DNA of 64,000 nt from VRUE01 sp036276735 (GTDB lineage: Bacteria; Actinomycetota; Thermoleophilia; Solirubrobacterales; 70-9). The translations under genes were made by a program, and so were the position numbers. The stretch covers positions 1 through 64,000 of the forward strand of contig DASUOH010000002.1 of the NCBI GenBank assembly GCA_036276735.1, written 5' to 3'. Shown here in pieces: positions 7,553 through 15,033 of this stretch (within the stretch, counting starts at the first letter, position 1; each line of letters begins with the position of its first letter). Under the pieces are notes generated by a model. That model worked only from the letters and a program-made list of their open reading frames with translations. It made no database searches and was not told the origin of the DNA.

Positions 7553-10500
7553 TCAAGCGATCCGGGTCACGCGGCGTTGAGTTTGTGTTTCTGACGGTGA
7601 TTTCGAGGCGACTGGGAAGCGTGCTCGCAACTCGTTGGCGACGTCCCGCAACGGGGTCTCCCGTTCGAGTGCGACGTCAAGGAGAAGGGCCACCGCTCGA
7701 CAGGGACCGCGCCTCCTTGAGGTAAGCGCGTCCGTCCATGATTTGCGCGCGTCCCCTGGAGGTAGGCTCCCGAGCGCTCTGGAGAACTCCTTGGGTGCGA
7801 CGTGGGTAAGGACTGTAACCAACGACTCTGAGCTGTCATCGAGCTTGGCTCCGACAAAGGACTCGGCGAGTCCTTTGGCGTGGGCCGCCACGCTTCTACG
7901 GGCGAGGTCGAGATCGATTCGGGCGACGATGGAAATTGCTGCGGCGGTCGGGCCCCAATGCAGAGTCGAGCCCCTGAGATCCACAGTGGCGCCCGATTTC
8001 TGCAAGCGCCTGACGCACGGGCCAGGTGCGACCTGGACGGCGAGCGTGTCGATGTACTGGATGTCGTCGAGATGGCGCTCGAGCCAGCTCGCAGCCGGCT
8101 CGTTGTCTTGCGATCTCGCAAGTCCGATGAGTAGGGGATGGAGCTCGGCGAAGCGGGTCGCCCAAAATCGTGCCGTCGAGGCGTCGAGCTTTGACAGGTC
8201 CACCCGCTGGGCGATCTTTTCCGCCTGAACAGGCGAGACCTCCGCGATCAAGATCAAACCCTCGCCGACCCCTCTCCATTGGCGGCGTTCTGAGCGGGAA
8301 ACCTGGGCCGCCACCTCATCGCCGTCGAGCGCTGCACAGATCTTGCGAACTATCCGGCGTTCACGGCCCCTTGGTTTATGTGCGCGCAGGAAATCCGGAC
8401 CCAGCCCCAAAAGCAGGAGGATGTCCATCATTTCTCCGTAGCCGGACGCGAAGTCCTGCCGCCAGCGCTCGCCGATCGAAGGCGCCAGTTCCTCGATGAG
8501 CCCGAGCGCAAAGTCGTAGTCGATACCGCCTATTCCCCGAATGCCCTGTACCACGATGTAGAGATCGGGCTCTTTTGAGGTGATCCATTCGGCGAACAAC
8601 TTCCGGACCTTACCCCGGTCGAGTTGGGCGCTCAGCTGTTTCCGAAACGCCTCCGGGCCTAGGCCGAGCCGGTCAAAGAGCTTGCCGTAGAAGTATGGGT
8701 CGGGCCATTCGCAGGATTCGAAAGCATTGAGCAACCTTGGAACGTTCACGTGCCGACAGATCGCCATGAACGCGTCGCGATCCCGCTGATAGGTGTCATT
8801 CAGAAGCCGGCTCAGCCCACTCATAGAGTCCGGTTCGGCACTGGAGACCCAGTCGGCCAGGAGCCCGGCGTTCGCCGCAAGATCGAGGATCGCTGGGTGA
8901 TCGCGGTCCAGTTCGTTCAAGATCAGCGATGCGGATCCCACTTCCGCATTGGGACTTCTAAGACTGCGGGCAGCCAAGTTCCTCGCGGTCGCTTCATCGA
9001 GCAGCTCTTTGCGGCGATAGTGGCTGTTCTCCGCGAATCTCAAATCCCTTAGTAGCCATGCCACCCCGGCGAGTCGATAGTGCTCGCCGGCGAGAGCGTC
9101 TCTAACTGCCCGGAGGAGCCGGTCGCGCCCGTCCCCTTTCAGGCTCGACGCCAACACCGCCTCTGCGAAACGGAGATGGGGAAGTCGCAGGGTATCCAGA
9201 TCTGTAACCAGCAGGCGCCGCTCGATGGCAGCCTCCGTGGCACGCGAGAGCCACTCGGAATTCCGACCCGCAGCGTGGGTCATTTTCAACAGATCGTCGG
9301 GGGTTGGCGATCCATCTAGGTGCAGAAGCTGACCGACTGCCACCAGCGCGACGACTAGATCATGTCCGTCCTCTTGATAGAGCTCGGCAAGCTCACCACT
9401 CACCCGACGCCATCCGCCGGTCAGGATAAAAGTGAGCTGCCATGGAGTCTTCGCAGCTTCTTCGGCCTGTCGGAGGCGACGAAGGATGGGTTCGTCGAGG
9501 TAGCCGTCGCCGACGTGAGAATCGAGCGCGCTGACTACGGGGAGAAGCGCCTTTTGGTTTTGCCGAATGTGAGCTGCCAGCCGCTCGACGGCCGCTCTGG
9601 GGTTCAACCGAACCCCAGGAGTCACCTGATCTGCCTCGTTCAATACTGCGATTACGTACAGCCCCTCCCCGGCGCTTCTTTCGAGCGTTTCCCGCTGCGC
9701 AGAGCGCAGGCGCTGGGCGTCGTCGATTATCGCGACAACCGGCCGCGGTAGTTGGATCAGGCCCTGCCTCAGCTCTTCGGCATCGACCTGCGGGTCCTCA
9801 AGTTCTACGACCTCGGCCCCCTCCGACCAGAGTGCGTGAGCTGCCTGGGCGGCAGCAAGCGACTTACCAGTTCCTGAAGGCGCGATGATCGTCGAGGCTC
9901 CCGTCGCTTCCAACTCAGAAACGATGCGCGGAACCTCGGCTATGTCTGGACAGGCGTTCACATCGTGGGTCCCGAGACGACGTCCGCTGAGGGCCCACGC
10001 TAGGTCGTGATGGGGCTCGAAGCTCGCGAATGCCCAGCCCGGGGCCTCCGGCGCCGGATTGATCACATCCAGCAGCTGAGGTAGTAGCTGCTCGGCGGTT
10101 CCCCGTGCCGCGAGGTCCCCGTGGGCGTCTGGGCCGACTCGCGCAACGTGCCAGCGTTCCTCGAGTGGCGCGATGATTTCCCGCATAACATGCTCATCGC
10201 CCTCGGAGTAGCCGGCTACTAGAAGTAGCCTTGGCCGCTCCTCTGCCAGGGCTTCAAGTTGCTCGATCAGTTGAGCTGGGAGAGGGCGCACGTCGCCCGG
10301 GAGAACCCACTCTTCTTCGGGATGCGCCGCATCGCCATGGGGCTTGAAGAGGCGATCACCCAGAGTCTTCTCCTGGCCGTAGCGAGCGGTCCAGGCTGCC
10401 TCAAGCTTCGTATCCCAGTTGAGCGAGACAACGTGCGTCAGGTTGCCGCGGTGAACCATCCTCGCCAGCGCGTCGTGAGCGGCGGAAAAGCTGCCGCGAC

Positions 10501-10846
10501 GCTGTCGGTCAAGCGTCGCAAACCCCTGTTGAAAGAGTCTCCTAGCCACGGGGCTCTGGCCGACCGCCTTCCACGCCTCGCTGTAAGACCCCCGCTCGTG
10601 ACGCATCGTCTCCTTGGCGGTGAGCGCATCGATCCCGAGTTTGCGCTGGAGCGCATCAAGGACACCTGCATCCGCTTCAAGGGCCGCCCAAAGCAAAGTT
10701 TCGAGGTTTGCCTCAAGCGGAAAGCCATGCTCCACCGAAAGTCCCGCCCCGACCACGGCGACGGCATCCCAAGTTCGTATCTCAGCTCCGATCTGTGCGA
10801 GATCGGAGCCCCCCGTGCCAGGCTCGGGAACGTGTCTAGTCGGCAC
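7553..10846 (-). CDS. SIR2-STAND NTPase, Avs5-like anti-phage protein
   Basis: A large (1097-aa) protein. Residues about 15-260 form a SIR2 domain: VVGAGLS near the start, SLNWDT (about 141-146) and KPHGD (about 168-172), giving the NAD-binding Gly motif and the Asn and His expected for NADase activity. A STAND-type NTPase follows, with Walker A APSGTGKS (about 322-329) and Walker B VVAIIDD (about 370-376). The rest is a long helical region, probably a repeat-type sensor. GTG at 10846 is chosen because the 34 residues read upstream are basic, low-complexity and overlap the HicB gene. SIR2-STAND proteins (Avs5) detect phage proteins and deplete NAD. Second gene of a four-gene operon. Confidence 0.85.
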   Translation of the reverse strand: MPTRHVPEPGTGGSDLAQIGAEIRTWDAVAVVGAGLSVEHGFPLEANLETLLWAALEADAGVLDALQRKLGIDALTAKETMRHERGSYSEAWKAVGQSPVARRLFQQGFATLDRQRRGSFSAAHDALARMVHRGNLTHVVSLNWDTKLEAAWTARYGQEKTLGDRLFKPHGDAAHPEEEWVLPGDVRPLPAQLIEQLEALAEERPRLLLVAGYSEGDEHVMREIIAPLEERWHVARVGPDAHGDLAARGTAEQLLPQLLDVINPAPEAPGWAFASFEPHHDLAWALSGRRLGTHDVNACPDIAEVPRIVSELEATGASTIIAPSGTGKSLAAAQAAHALWSEGAEVVELEDPQVDAEELRQGLIQLPRPVVAIIDDAQRLRSAQRETLERSAGEGLYVIAVLNEADQVTPGVRLNPRAAVERLAAHIRQNQKALLPVVSALDSHVGDGYLDEPILRRLRQAEEAAKTPWQLTFILTGGWRRVSGELAELYQEDGHDLVVALVAVGQLLHLDGSPTPDDLLKMTHAAGRNSEWLSRATEAAIERRLLVTDLDTLRLPHLRFAEAVLASSLKGDGRDRLLRAVRDALAGEHYRLAGVAWLLRDLRFAENSHYRRKELLDEATARNLAARSLRSPNAEVGSASLILNELDRDHPAILDLAANAGLLADWVSSAEPDSMSGLSRLLNDTYQRDRDAFMAICRHVNVPRLLNAFESCEWPDPYFYGKLFDRLGLGPEAFRKQLSAQLDRGKVRKLFAEWITSKEPDLYIVVQGIRGIGGIDYDFALGLIEELAPSIGERWRQDFASGYGEMMDILLLLGLGPDFLRAHKPRGRERRIVRKICAALDGDEVAAQVSRSERRQWRGVGEGLILIAEVSPVQAEKIAQRVDLSKLDASTARFWATRFAELHPLLIGLARSQDNEPAASWLERHLDDIQYIDTLAVQVAPGPCVRRLQKSGATVDLRGSTLHWGPTAAAISIVARIDLDLARRSVAAHAKGLAESFVGAKLDDSSESLVTVLTHVAPKEFSRALGSLPPGDARKSWTDALTSRRRGPCRAVALLLDVALERETPLRDVANELRARFPVASKSPSETQTQRRVTRIA

Positions 10847-10886
10847 TAGCCAGACTCCCTTGAGGCGACCGCGGTAGCTCCCGGCG

Positions 10887-11111
10887 TCACGTAGCGACGG
10901 TGACTCGCTCGATCTCGATCGGCGCGGGGCTGGGTTCGCCGTGAGCAACGAGCGATTCGATGTAGACCTCGATCGCCTCGCGAATCATCGATAGAGCCTC
11001 CTCGCGGGTCTCGCCTTGGCTGGTGCAGCCAGGGAGTGCGGGGGCGGTGACGCTGAACCTGCCCTCGGCCTGGGGTGTCAGCACGACCTCGTACTCGCGA
11101 GAGGTAGACAT
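10887..11111 (-). CDS. HicB-family antitoxin-like protein, no HicA partner
   Basis: A 74-aa protein with the HicB partial RNase-H fold: VVLTPQAEGRFSVTAPALPG, then CTSQGETREEALSMIREAIE. The C-terminal DNA-binding domain of longer HicB proteins is missing. No HicA toxin gene is present within 1 kb on either strand. It is the first gene of the operon, 40 nt upstream of the SIR2-STAND gene. Its ATG lies 6 nt after a TAGTCT -10 box (11118-11123, minus strand), so the operon mRNA is probably leaderless. As a solitary HicB at the head of a defence operon it may act as a regulator or silencer of the downstream effectors; that is inference. Confidence 0.8.
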   Translation of the reverse strand: MSTSREYEVVLTPQAEGRFSVTAPALPGCTSQGETREEALSMIREAIEVYIESLVAHGEPSPAPIEIERVTVAT

Positions 11112-11117
11112 TGACGC

Positions 11118-11123
11118 AGACTA
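11118..11123 (-). promoter_or_regulatory. -10 box of the HicB-SIR2-ApeA-TOPRIM operon
   Basis: TAGTCT on the minus strand, 6 nt before the HicB ATG, matches the leaderless layout seen across the window. It is the only promoter-like site I see for the four-gene operon, whose internal gaps are 32-50 nt. Confidence 0.45.
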
Positions 11124-11185
11124 ACTCGCCTGGGGGCCGCCAATTTCGATTGCCGGCTCCCAGAAATGAAACCAGCACCTCGGAT

Positions 11186-11377
11186 TTCGGGCACTCGTGC
11201 GCACAAGTGCCCGAATCGCTGCATATCGGCGCATATCCGCACGCATCCTAGATTGCGGCCGTCCGCGGCACCGATATGAAAACCCTGCAAAAGAGCGTAT
11301 TTGCTGTCGGCCGGGGTGAAAGACGGGTCTAATTGCCATGCGGAAGGTCGTGGGTTCGAATCCCATCAGCCGCTTTT
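11186..11377 (+). repeat. Att-like site 3: tRNA-Gly(GCC) 3' half, right end of cassette 2
   Basis: The 48-nt tRNA-Gly 3' half at 11330-11377 has one mismatch to 3933-3980. Upstream are the same elements as at site 2: a perfect 10-bp hairpin TTCGGGCACT/AGTGCCCGAA (11186-11215), a GCTGCATAT/GCGCATATCCG block, and a GCAAA/TTTGC pairing next to CCCTGCAAA. Downstream of the core, similarity to sites 1 and 2 fades within about 25 nt and the right-arm hairpins are absent, as expected for an outer boundary. The gene-free interval 11112-11532 holds nothing else. Confidence 0.72.
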
Positions 11378-11518
11378 CGCGAATTGCCTGCCCATCCTGG
11401 CGGGTCTGGAACTTTCTGACGAGAAGCTCCCGAGTCCCCTCGACCCTTCCTGATAGGTGACTGATCCGCCGCCTCGGGGTTGGTTGGGCTGCCTGGACCG
11501 ATGCCCTACGTGGTGCCC

Positions 11519-11532
11519 TATACTGCCTCGTG
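11519..11532 (+). promoter_or_regulatory. -10 box upstream of vapB
   Basis: TATACT at 11519-11524 is 8 nt from the ATG at 11533, another probable leaderless start. Confidence 0.45.
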
Positions 11533-11769
11533 ATGCGCAAGACCAGCATTTACCTTGATGACGAGCAGGCGGATCGCCTCGCTCGTCTGGCCCGCGCGGA
11601 GGGCCGGCCCCAGGCGGAGATCGTCCGCGAGGCGATCTCCTGCTATCGGCCCGCGCCCAAGCGGGATAGGAATTTCGCTCTCGCCGGGAACTTCGAGCGC
11701 ATCGATTCCGACGCTCGCCCGATCTCGGAGATCCCCGAGGACGAGTTGATGCGCGGCTTCGGCGAGTGA
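11533..11769 (+). CDS. Ribbon-helix-helix antitoxin (VapB-like)
   Basis: A 78-aa protein. The N-terminus MRKTSIYLDDEQADRLARLA followed by EGRPQAEIVREAI is a CopG/Arc-type ribbon-helix-helix with the beta strand RKTSIYL. The acidic tail (PISEIPEDELMRGFGE) would bind and block the PIN toxin. ATG at 11533 is preferred over GTG at 11530 because it begins the ribbon strand directly. The stop overlaps the toxin start (GTGA), giving one two-gene operon. It is the same architecture as the pair at 14812, though the two antitoxins differ in their tails. Confidence 0.85.
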   Translation: MRKTSIYLDDEQADRLARLARAEGRPQAEIVREAISCYRPAPKRDRNFALAGNFERIDSDARPISEIPEDELMRGFGE

Positions 11770-12188
11770 CGCTTATCCTCGATGCGGCCCCGCTGGTGGC
11801 GTTGGCCGACGCCAAGGAGCCTCAGCTCGAGGCGCTGCTGAGGATCCGTGACGAGGAGGAGGGGAAGCTGGTCCTTCCGGCACCAGTCGCGGCCGAGGTC
11901 GACTATCTGCTCGGCGTCCGCTTTGGGGAAGCGGCCCGGCGCGCCTTCCTCCGCGATCTGGCCGCCCGGCGCTATGACGTCGGATGCCTGGAAGCCGGTG
12001 ATTATGGCTCGGTTTCCGAGCTCGATATGCGCTACTCCGCCCTCGGCCTCGGTCTCGCCGATTGCTCGATCGTCGTTCTCGCGCAACGCTACGGAACCCG
12101 ACGTCTGCTCAGCTTCGACGAGCGGCATTTCCGGGCAGTTGCGCCACTTCAGGGCGGATCATTCGAGCTGTTGCCGGCGGATTCCTAG
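11766..12188 (+). CDS. PIN-domain ribonuclease toxin (VapC-like)
   Basis: A 140-aa PIN protein starting at GTG 11766. Acidic active-site residues are in place: Asp in LILDAAPLVALAD, Glu in VAAEVDYLL, Asp in GLADCSIVVLA and Asp in LLSFDERHFRAV. VapC toxins are Mg-dependent endoribonucleases that cut tRNA or rRNA and are held inactive by the RHH antitoxin. It overlaps vapB by 4 nt. The protein is related to the VapC at 15030: both end with a DERHFR...LLPAD motif. It lies just outside the right att-like site, so it may be a residue of an older insertion or a backbone TA pair. Confidence 0.87.
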   Translation: MTLILDAAPLVALADAKEPQLEALLRIRDEEEGKLVLPAPVAAEVDYLLGVRFGEAARRAFLRDLAARRYDVGCLEAGDYGSVSELDMRYSALGLGLADCSIVVLAQRYGTRRLLSFDERHFRAVAPLQGGSFELLPADS

Positions 12189-12215
12189 CCGGGAGTGCTC
12201 GGAGCCGCGAACGAT

Positions 12216-12503
12216 TCAGGCGAGCGTTCGCTCGAGCTTCACCTCGCACATGTCCACCGACGCTCGGGCGCCGGGCGTCTCCGATGGATCCATCGCACTG
12301 AACACCTGCGCCCCCGCCTCCATGTCCTCCGCGCTCTCGAAGTACTGAAGGACCACGGCCGTGTCCTGTGAGTCATCGAACAAAACCTTGAGACCCTTGG
12401 CAGGCACGCCGGGGGGCGGCCCGTCGGACTTCTCGATACGGGCAAGGAGCTCCTGTATCCGCTCGGCAGAGACGTCGGTGAACCTGACGACGCGTACATA
12501 CAT
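12216..12503 (-). CDS. Small ABM/dimeric alpha-beta barrel protein
   Basis: A 95-aa protein beginning MYVRVVRFTDVSAERIQELL and containing VVLQYFESAEDMEAGAQVF, a pattern of beta strand, helix, beta strand typical of antibiotic-biosynthesis-monooxygenase-like and stress-responsive barrel proteins, which dimerise. Substrate unknown. It is transcribed toward the vapC end and stands alone, 45 nt after the SDR gene on the same strand, so the two may share a transcript. Confidence 0.65.
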   Translation of the reverse strand: MYVRVVRFTDVSAERIQELLARIEKSDGPPPGVPAKGLKVLFDDSQDTAVVLQYFESAEDMEAGAQVFSAMDPSETPGARASVDMCEVKLERTLA

Positions 12504-12548
12504 GACGGCATCCTCCTCGGTTTGGCTTGGGATCTCGACCTTAGTCGG

Positions 12549-13457
12549 TCAGTTGCGACCGCGGCTCTTCTCCCAGGCCTCGCGTGCTTGACGCGTCAGC
12601 TCGTCTCCCATCGAGCCGGTTCTGACGACGAGGGAGTCGAAACCCTCCGGCGTGTCGAGCTCGCGGCTGGCGCGTCGTGCGAGGCGACGGCCGTCCCAGC
12701 GCACCAGGGCGGGGAACAGATGGGCGAACGCGGTGCGGCGGGGATAGATGACGCGGCTGCGGCGGCGCTCCAGGCCGTCGGCGATCTGGCGGGCCATCTC
12801 CCCGGCGTCCCCGAGCGGCACCCGTTTCAGCATCCGGTCGATGCCGGGCGCCAGCCGCGTCTCTCCCTGCACGGCCGTGTCGACCGGCCCGGGAAGCACC
12901 TCCATCACGTGGACGCCGGTTCCCTCCAGCTCCATCGCCAGAGTCTCGGTCGCGATCGAGAGCGCGCCCTTGGTGGCGGCGTAGGCGCCGAAGCCCGGCC
13001 AGGTGCTCACCTGAGCCATCGAGCTGACATTGACGATCGCCCCGTCGCCGCGCTCCAGCATCGCCGGGGCAAGGCTCGCGATCAGGGCGAGCGGGCTCCA
13101 GTAGTTGATCTCGAACGCCTCGCGGCCCTCTTCGCGATCGCCGACCGCGATGATCCGACCGCCGACCCCGCCGCCCGCGTTGTTGACGAGGACGTCGACC
13201 TCGCCGAGGGCCTGGCGGGCGGCCTCGGCGAGCTCGCTGGCGGCGCCGGGACGGCTGAGGTCGGCGTCGATGAGGACGGGCGACTGCCCACCGGCTGAGC
13301 GGATTTCCTCGGCAAGCGACTCCAGGAGCGGCCGTCTTCTGGCCGCGAGGGCGAGATGGGCGCCGCGCTTGGCCAGCTCCTTGGCAAGCTCGCGGCCGAT
13401 CCCGCTCGAGGCGCCGGTCAGCAGCACGCGTCTACCTGCGACTGAGGCAATTCCCAT
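12549..13457 (-). CDS. Short-chain dehydrogenase/reductase
   Basis: A 302-aa classical SDR. GRRVLLTGASSGIGRELA (about residues 8-25) is the NAD(P)-binding Gly motif; NNAG and the catalytic Ser (NVSSMAQ) and YAATK follow. The C-terminal 60 residues are longer than in small SDRs and basic, perhaps membrane-associated. Substrate cannot be read from the sequence. ATG at 13457 is used; the reading continues in frame upstream into low-complexity residues and is not real. The divergent TetR gene starts about 50 nt away, so this SDR is the likely regulated target. Confidence 0.9.
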   Translation of the reverse strand: MGIASVAGRRVLLTGASSGIGRELAKELAKRGAHLALAARRRPLLESLAEEIRSAGGQSPVLIDADLSRPGAASELAEAARQALGEVDVLVNNAGGGVGGRIIAVGDREEGREAFEINYWSPLALIASLAPAMLERGDGAIVNVSSMAQVSTWPGFGAYAATKGALSIATETLAMELEGTGVHVMEVLPGPVDTAVQGETRLAPGIDRMLKRVPLGDAGEMARQIADGLERRRSRVIYPRRTAFAHLFPALVRWDGRRLARRASRELDTPEGFDSLVVRTGSMGDELTRQAREAWEKSRGRN

Positions 13458-13485
13458 CTCACGCTCCTTGTTGTGAGGGTCCCAA

Positions 13486-13503
13486 GATAGTTGTGATGCT
13501 ATC
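13486..13503. promoter_or_regulatory. Possible TetR operator between SDR and tetR
   Basis: The palindrome GATAG-8 nt-CTATC lies in the short gap between the divergent SDR and TetR genes, and TTGTGA is repeated at 13471 and 13491. A TetR-family repressor acting on itself and the divergent gene is the usual arrangement. The operator is inferred only from symmetry and position. Confidence 0.4.
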
Positions 13504-13510
13504 AAGAGAT

Positions 13511-14059
13511 ATGGCCAAGACCCGAACGGAGCTCGACCGGGAGACCAAGGTCGAGGAGATCCTCGACCTGGCCGAACGCCGCCTTGCCGAGGGCGGCTAT
13601 GAGGGGCTGTCGGTCGCCGGCTTGGCGAGGGAGCTTGGTCTCGCGCAGAACGCGATCTACTGGTACTTCCCTTCGAAGGACGATCTCTTCGTCGCCGTCC
13701 TGCGGCGCATGCTCTCCGCGATCGCCGCCCGCAAGCCGCGCGGGGGCGCGGGGCACAGGGAGCGAATTCTCTGGTTCGCGGACCGGCTCGAGCCGCTCTC
13801 GCGGCTACGACCGACGCTGCGAGAGCGCGCCGAGAAAAGCGAGGTTGCGGCTGAGTTCCTGAAGGAGCTCGAAGCCCTGCTCGCGCGCATGCTCTCCAAC
13901 GCCCTGCGGGCCGAAGCGGTCGCCGAGGCGGATCTCCCAATCGCCGTGGAAGCTTTCCGGGCGGCTGTCGAAGGCTCCTACGTGAAGGGGCTGTCGCGGG
14001 CAAAGCGCCGGGAGACCCTGGCTTTCCTCCTCGATCGGCTGCGGGGAGACGGCGTGTAG
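13511..14059 (+). CDS. TetR-family transcriptional regulator
   Basis: A 182-aa protein. Residues about 10-58 form the TetR DNA-binding domain (ILDLAERRLAEGGYEGLSVA, then LARELGLAQNAIYWYFPSKD). The C-terminal ligand-binding domain is helical and divergent. The start is taken at ATG 13511 because GTG 13493 and ATG 13496 would lie inside the palindrome that may be its operator. It is divergent from the SDR at 12549-13457, which it probably represses until an unknown ligand binds. Confidence 0.88.
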   Translation: MAKTRTELDRETKVEEILDLAERRLAEGGYEGLSVAGLARELGLAQNAIYWYFPSKDDLFVAVLRRMLSAIAARKPRGGAGHRERILWFADRLEPLSRLRPTLRERAEKSEVAAEFLKELEALLARMLSNALRAEAVAEADLPIAVEAFRAAVEGSYVKGLSRAKRRETLAFLLDRLRGDGV

Positions 14060-14068
14060 GCGGGTCAG

Positions 14069-14485
14069 CTAATCGCCGTTGGAGTCGCCGCCCGGACCCT
14101 CGCCGGCCGGTGCATAGCGGTGGTGGAGCATCAGCGCGTTTCCATCGGGGTCGGTGAAGTAGGCCATGTGGCAGACGCCGGAGTCGATCGTCTCCGCGCG
14201 GAACTCGATCCCCTGTGATTCGAGCTCGCTTCGGGCCGCCTCGACGTCGTCGACCCGCAGCGCGATCGGGTGGTTGTTGGCACGGAACTCCAACCCGAAG
14301 CCGTCTGACTGCATGAGCGCGATCGTCAGGCTGCCGGTCTCGAACTCGACCGCCGGCATCTGCCCCCAGCGCTTCGATTTGGGCAGCCCGAGGACGCTGC
14401 CGTAGAACTCGACCGCTTTGTCGATGTCCTTCGTAGCGACGGTGATGAAGTCGGTCCCGGTTACGAGCGACGTGCCGGTTGCCAT
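14069..14485 (-). CDS. VOC/glyoxalase-family protein
   Basis: A 138-aa protein of the vicinal-oxygen-chelate fold: FITVATKDIDKAVEFYGSVL, then PIALRVDDVEAARSELESQG and MAYFTDPDGNALMLHHRYAP, which are the two beta-alpha-beta-beta-beta units. Members are metal-dependent dioxygenases, lyases or binding proteins; the substrate is not predictable. It converges with tetR, the gene ends lying 9 nt apart. It ends the backbone stretch before the tRNA-Cys insertion. Confidence 0.85.
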   Translation of the reverse strand: MATGTSLVTGTDFITVATKDIDKAVEFYGSVLGLPKSKRWGQMPAVEFETGSLTIALMQSDGFGLEFRANNHPIALRVDDVEAARSELESQGIEFRAETIDSGVCHMAYFTDPDGNALMLHHRYAPAGEGPGGDSNGD

Positions 14486-14583
14486 CTGGTCCCCTTTCGC
14501 GAGCGTGCCTGTCCGCGCAGCATGCCACGGTGGCCGCGAGGGCAGCCTCCGGCGGAGTCCCAGCGGCTACCCTTCGCTCGGCG

Positions 14584-14623
14584 GCGCCTTGGCGGAGTGG
14601 CTACGCAGCGGCCTGCAAAGCCT
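14584..14623 (+). pseudogene. tRNA-Cys 5' half remnant (left end of island)
   Basis: These 40 nt are identical to positions 19458-19497, the first 40 nt of the intact tRNA-Cys, ending with the anticodon stem after the GCA anticodon loop. From 14624 on the match stops. A TACCCT -10-like box stands 10 nt upstream, so this half probably sits at the original tRNA promoter. I read it as the left attachment end of an element that inserted in the anticodon arm. Confidence 0.85.
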
Positions 14624-14640
14624 CGGTTTTTTCGGTGAGT

Positions 14641-14664
14641 TTTTGGCTTACCAGAGCCAAAAAT
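14641..14664. repeat. Perfect 9-bp hairpin in the left arm of the tRNA-Cys island
   Basis: TTTTTGGCT and AGCCAAAAA are separated by 6 nt. The hairpin lies 17 bp inside the island from the tRNA-Cys remnant. Function unknown; by position it is an arm-type site or a terminator for read-through from the truncated tRNA. Confidence 0.5.
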
Positions 14665-14738
14665 ACGGTGAAATCGAGTCGATGGACAAAGAGACGGATC
14701 GTGCGGGATCACGCATGATCACGCACTATTTCGGCAGG

Positions 14739-14757
14739 TTTTGGCAGTGACTGCCAA
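14739..14757 (+). repeat. 19-bp direct repeat, left copy (itself a palindrome)
   Basis: TTTTGGCAGTGACTGCCAA is identical to 19381-19399 and in the same orientation. The inner 17 bases are a perfect palindrome around one base. One copy lies near each end of the island, as arm-binding sites of a recombinase or a partner would. Apart from this and the hairpin at 14641, nothing is seen in the gene-free part 14624-14811. Confidence 0.7.
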
Positions 14758-14798
14758 TTGATTCTCGGCCCCGATTCGATCGGCGGTCGGACATATGG

Positions 14799-14811
14799 CA
14801 CAATGGGTGGC
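14799..14811 (+). promoter_or_regulatory. -10 box upstream of the second vapB
   Basis: CACAAT at 14799-14804 is 7 nt before ATG 14812; the same hexamer and spacing precede the RodZ-like gene at 43747. Probable leaderless start. If transcription does begin there, an ATG at 14803 would not be transcribed. Confidence 0.42.
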
Positions 14812-15033
14812 ATGCGTAAGACGACCGTCTATCTGCCCGATCAGCTGAAGGACCGCCTCGCGCGGATGGCGGTGGATTCCGGGCGCTCGGAAGCCGACCT
14901 GATCCGCGAGGGGATCGAGCTGGTCAGCGGTCGAGCGGGCGGGACAGAGCCCCGACTGCCCCTGTTCGAGAGCGGCAAGCCCGACCTCGCCGAGCGGGCG
15001 GAGGAGCATCTCGCCGGCTTCGGCGAGCGGTGA
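14812..15033 (+). CDS. Ribbon-helix-helix antitoxin (VapB-like)
   Basis: A 73-aa RHH protein: MRKTTVYLPDQLKDRLARMA, then SGRSEADLIREGIELV, with an acidic C-terminal tail for toxin binding. ATG 14812 is chosen over 14803 and 14758 because it starts the ribbon strand and follows the -10 box at leaderless spacing. It overlaps vapC by GTGA. It is carried inside the tRNA-Cys island, where a TA pair could stabilise the element. Confidence 0.85.
   Translation: MRKTTVYLPDQLKDRLARMAVDSGRSEADLIREGIELVSGRAGGTEPRLPLFESGKPDLAERAEEHLAGFGER

Noticed and set aside
11121..11549. Small frames with peptides such as MGFEPTTF near the tRNA remnants
   Set aside because: These are known translation artefacts of tRNA 3' ends on the reverse strand and not proteins.
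12549..14528. A 659-codon reading of the SDR gene extended upstream
   Set aside because: The SDR fold begins at 13457; upstream residues are Arg/Pro-rich and antisense to tetR and the VOC gene.
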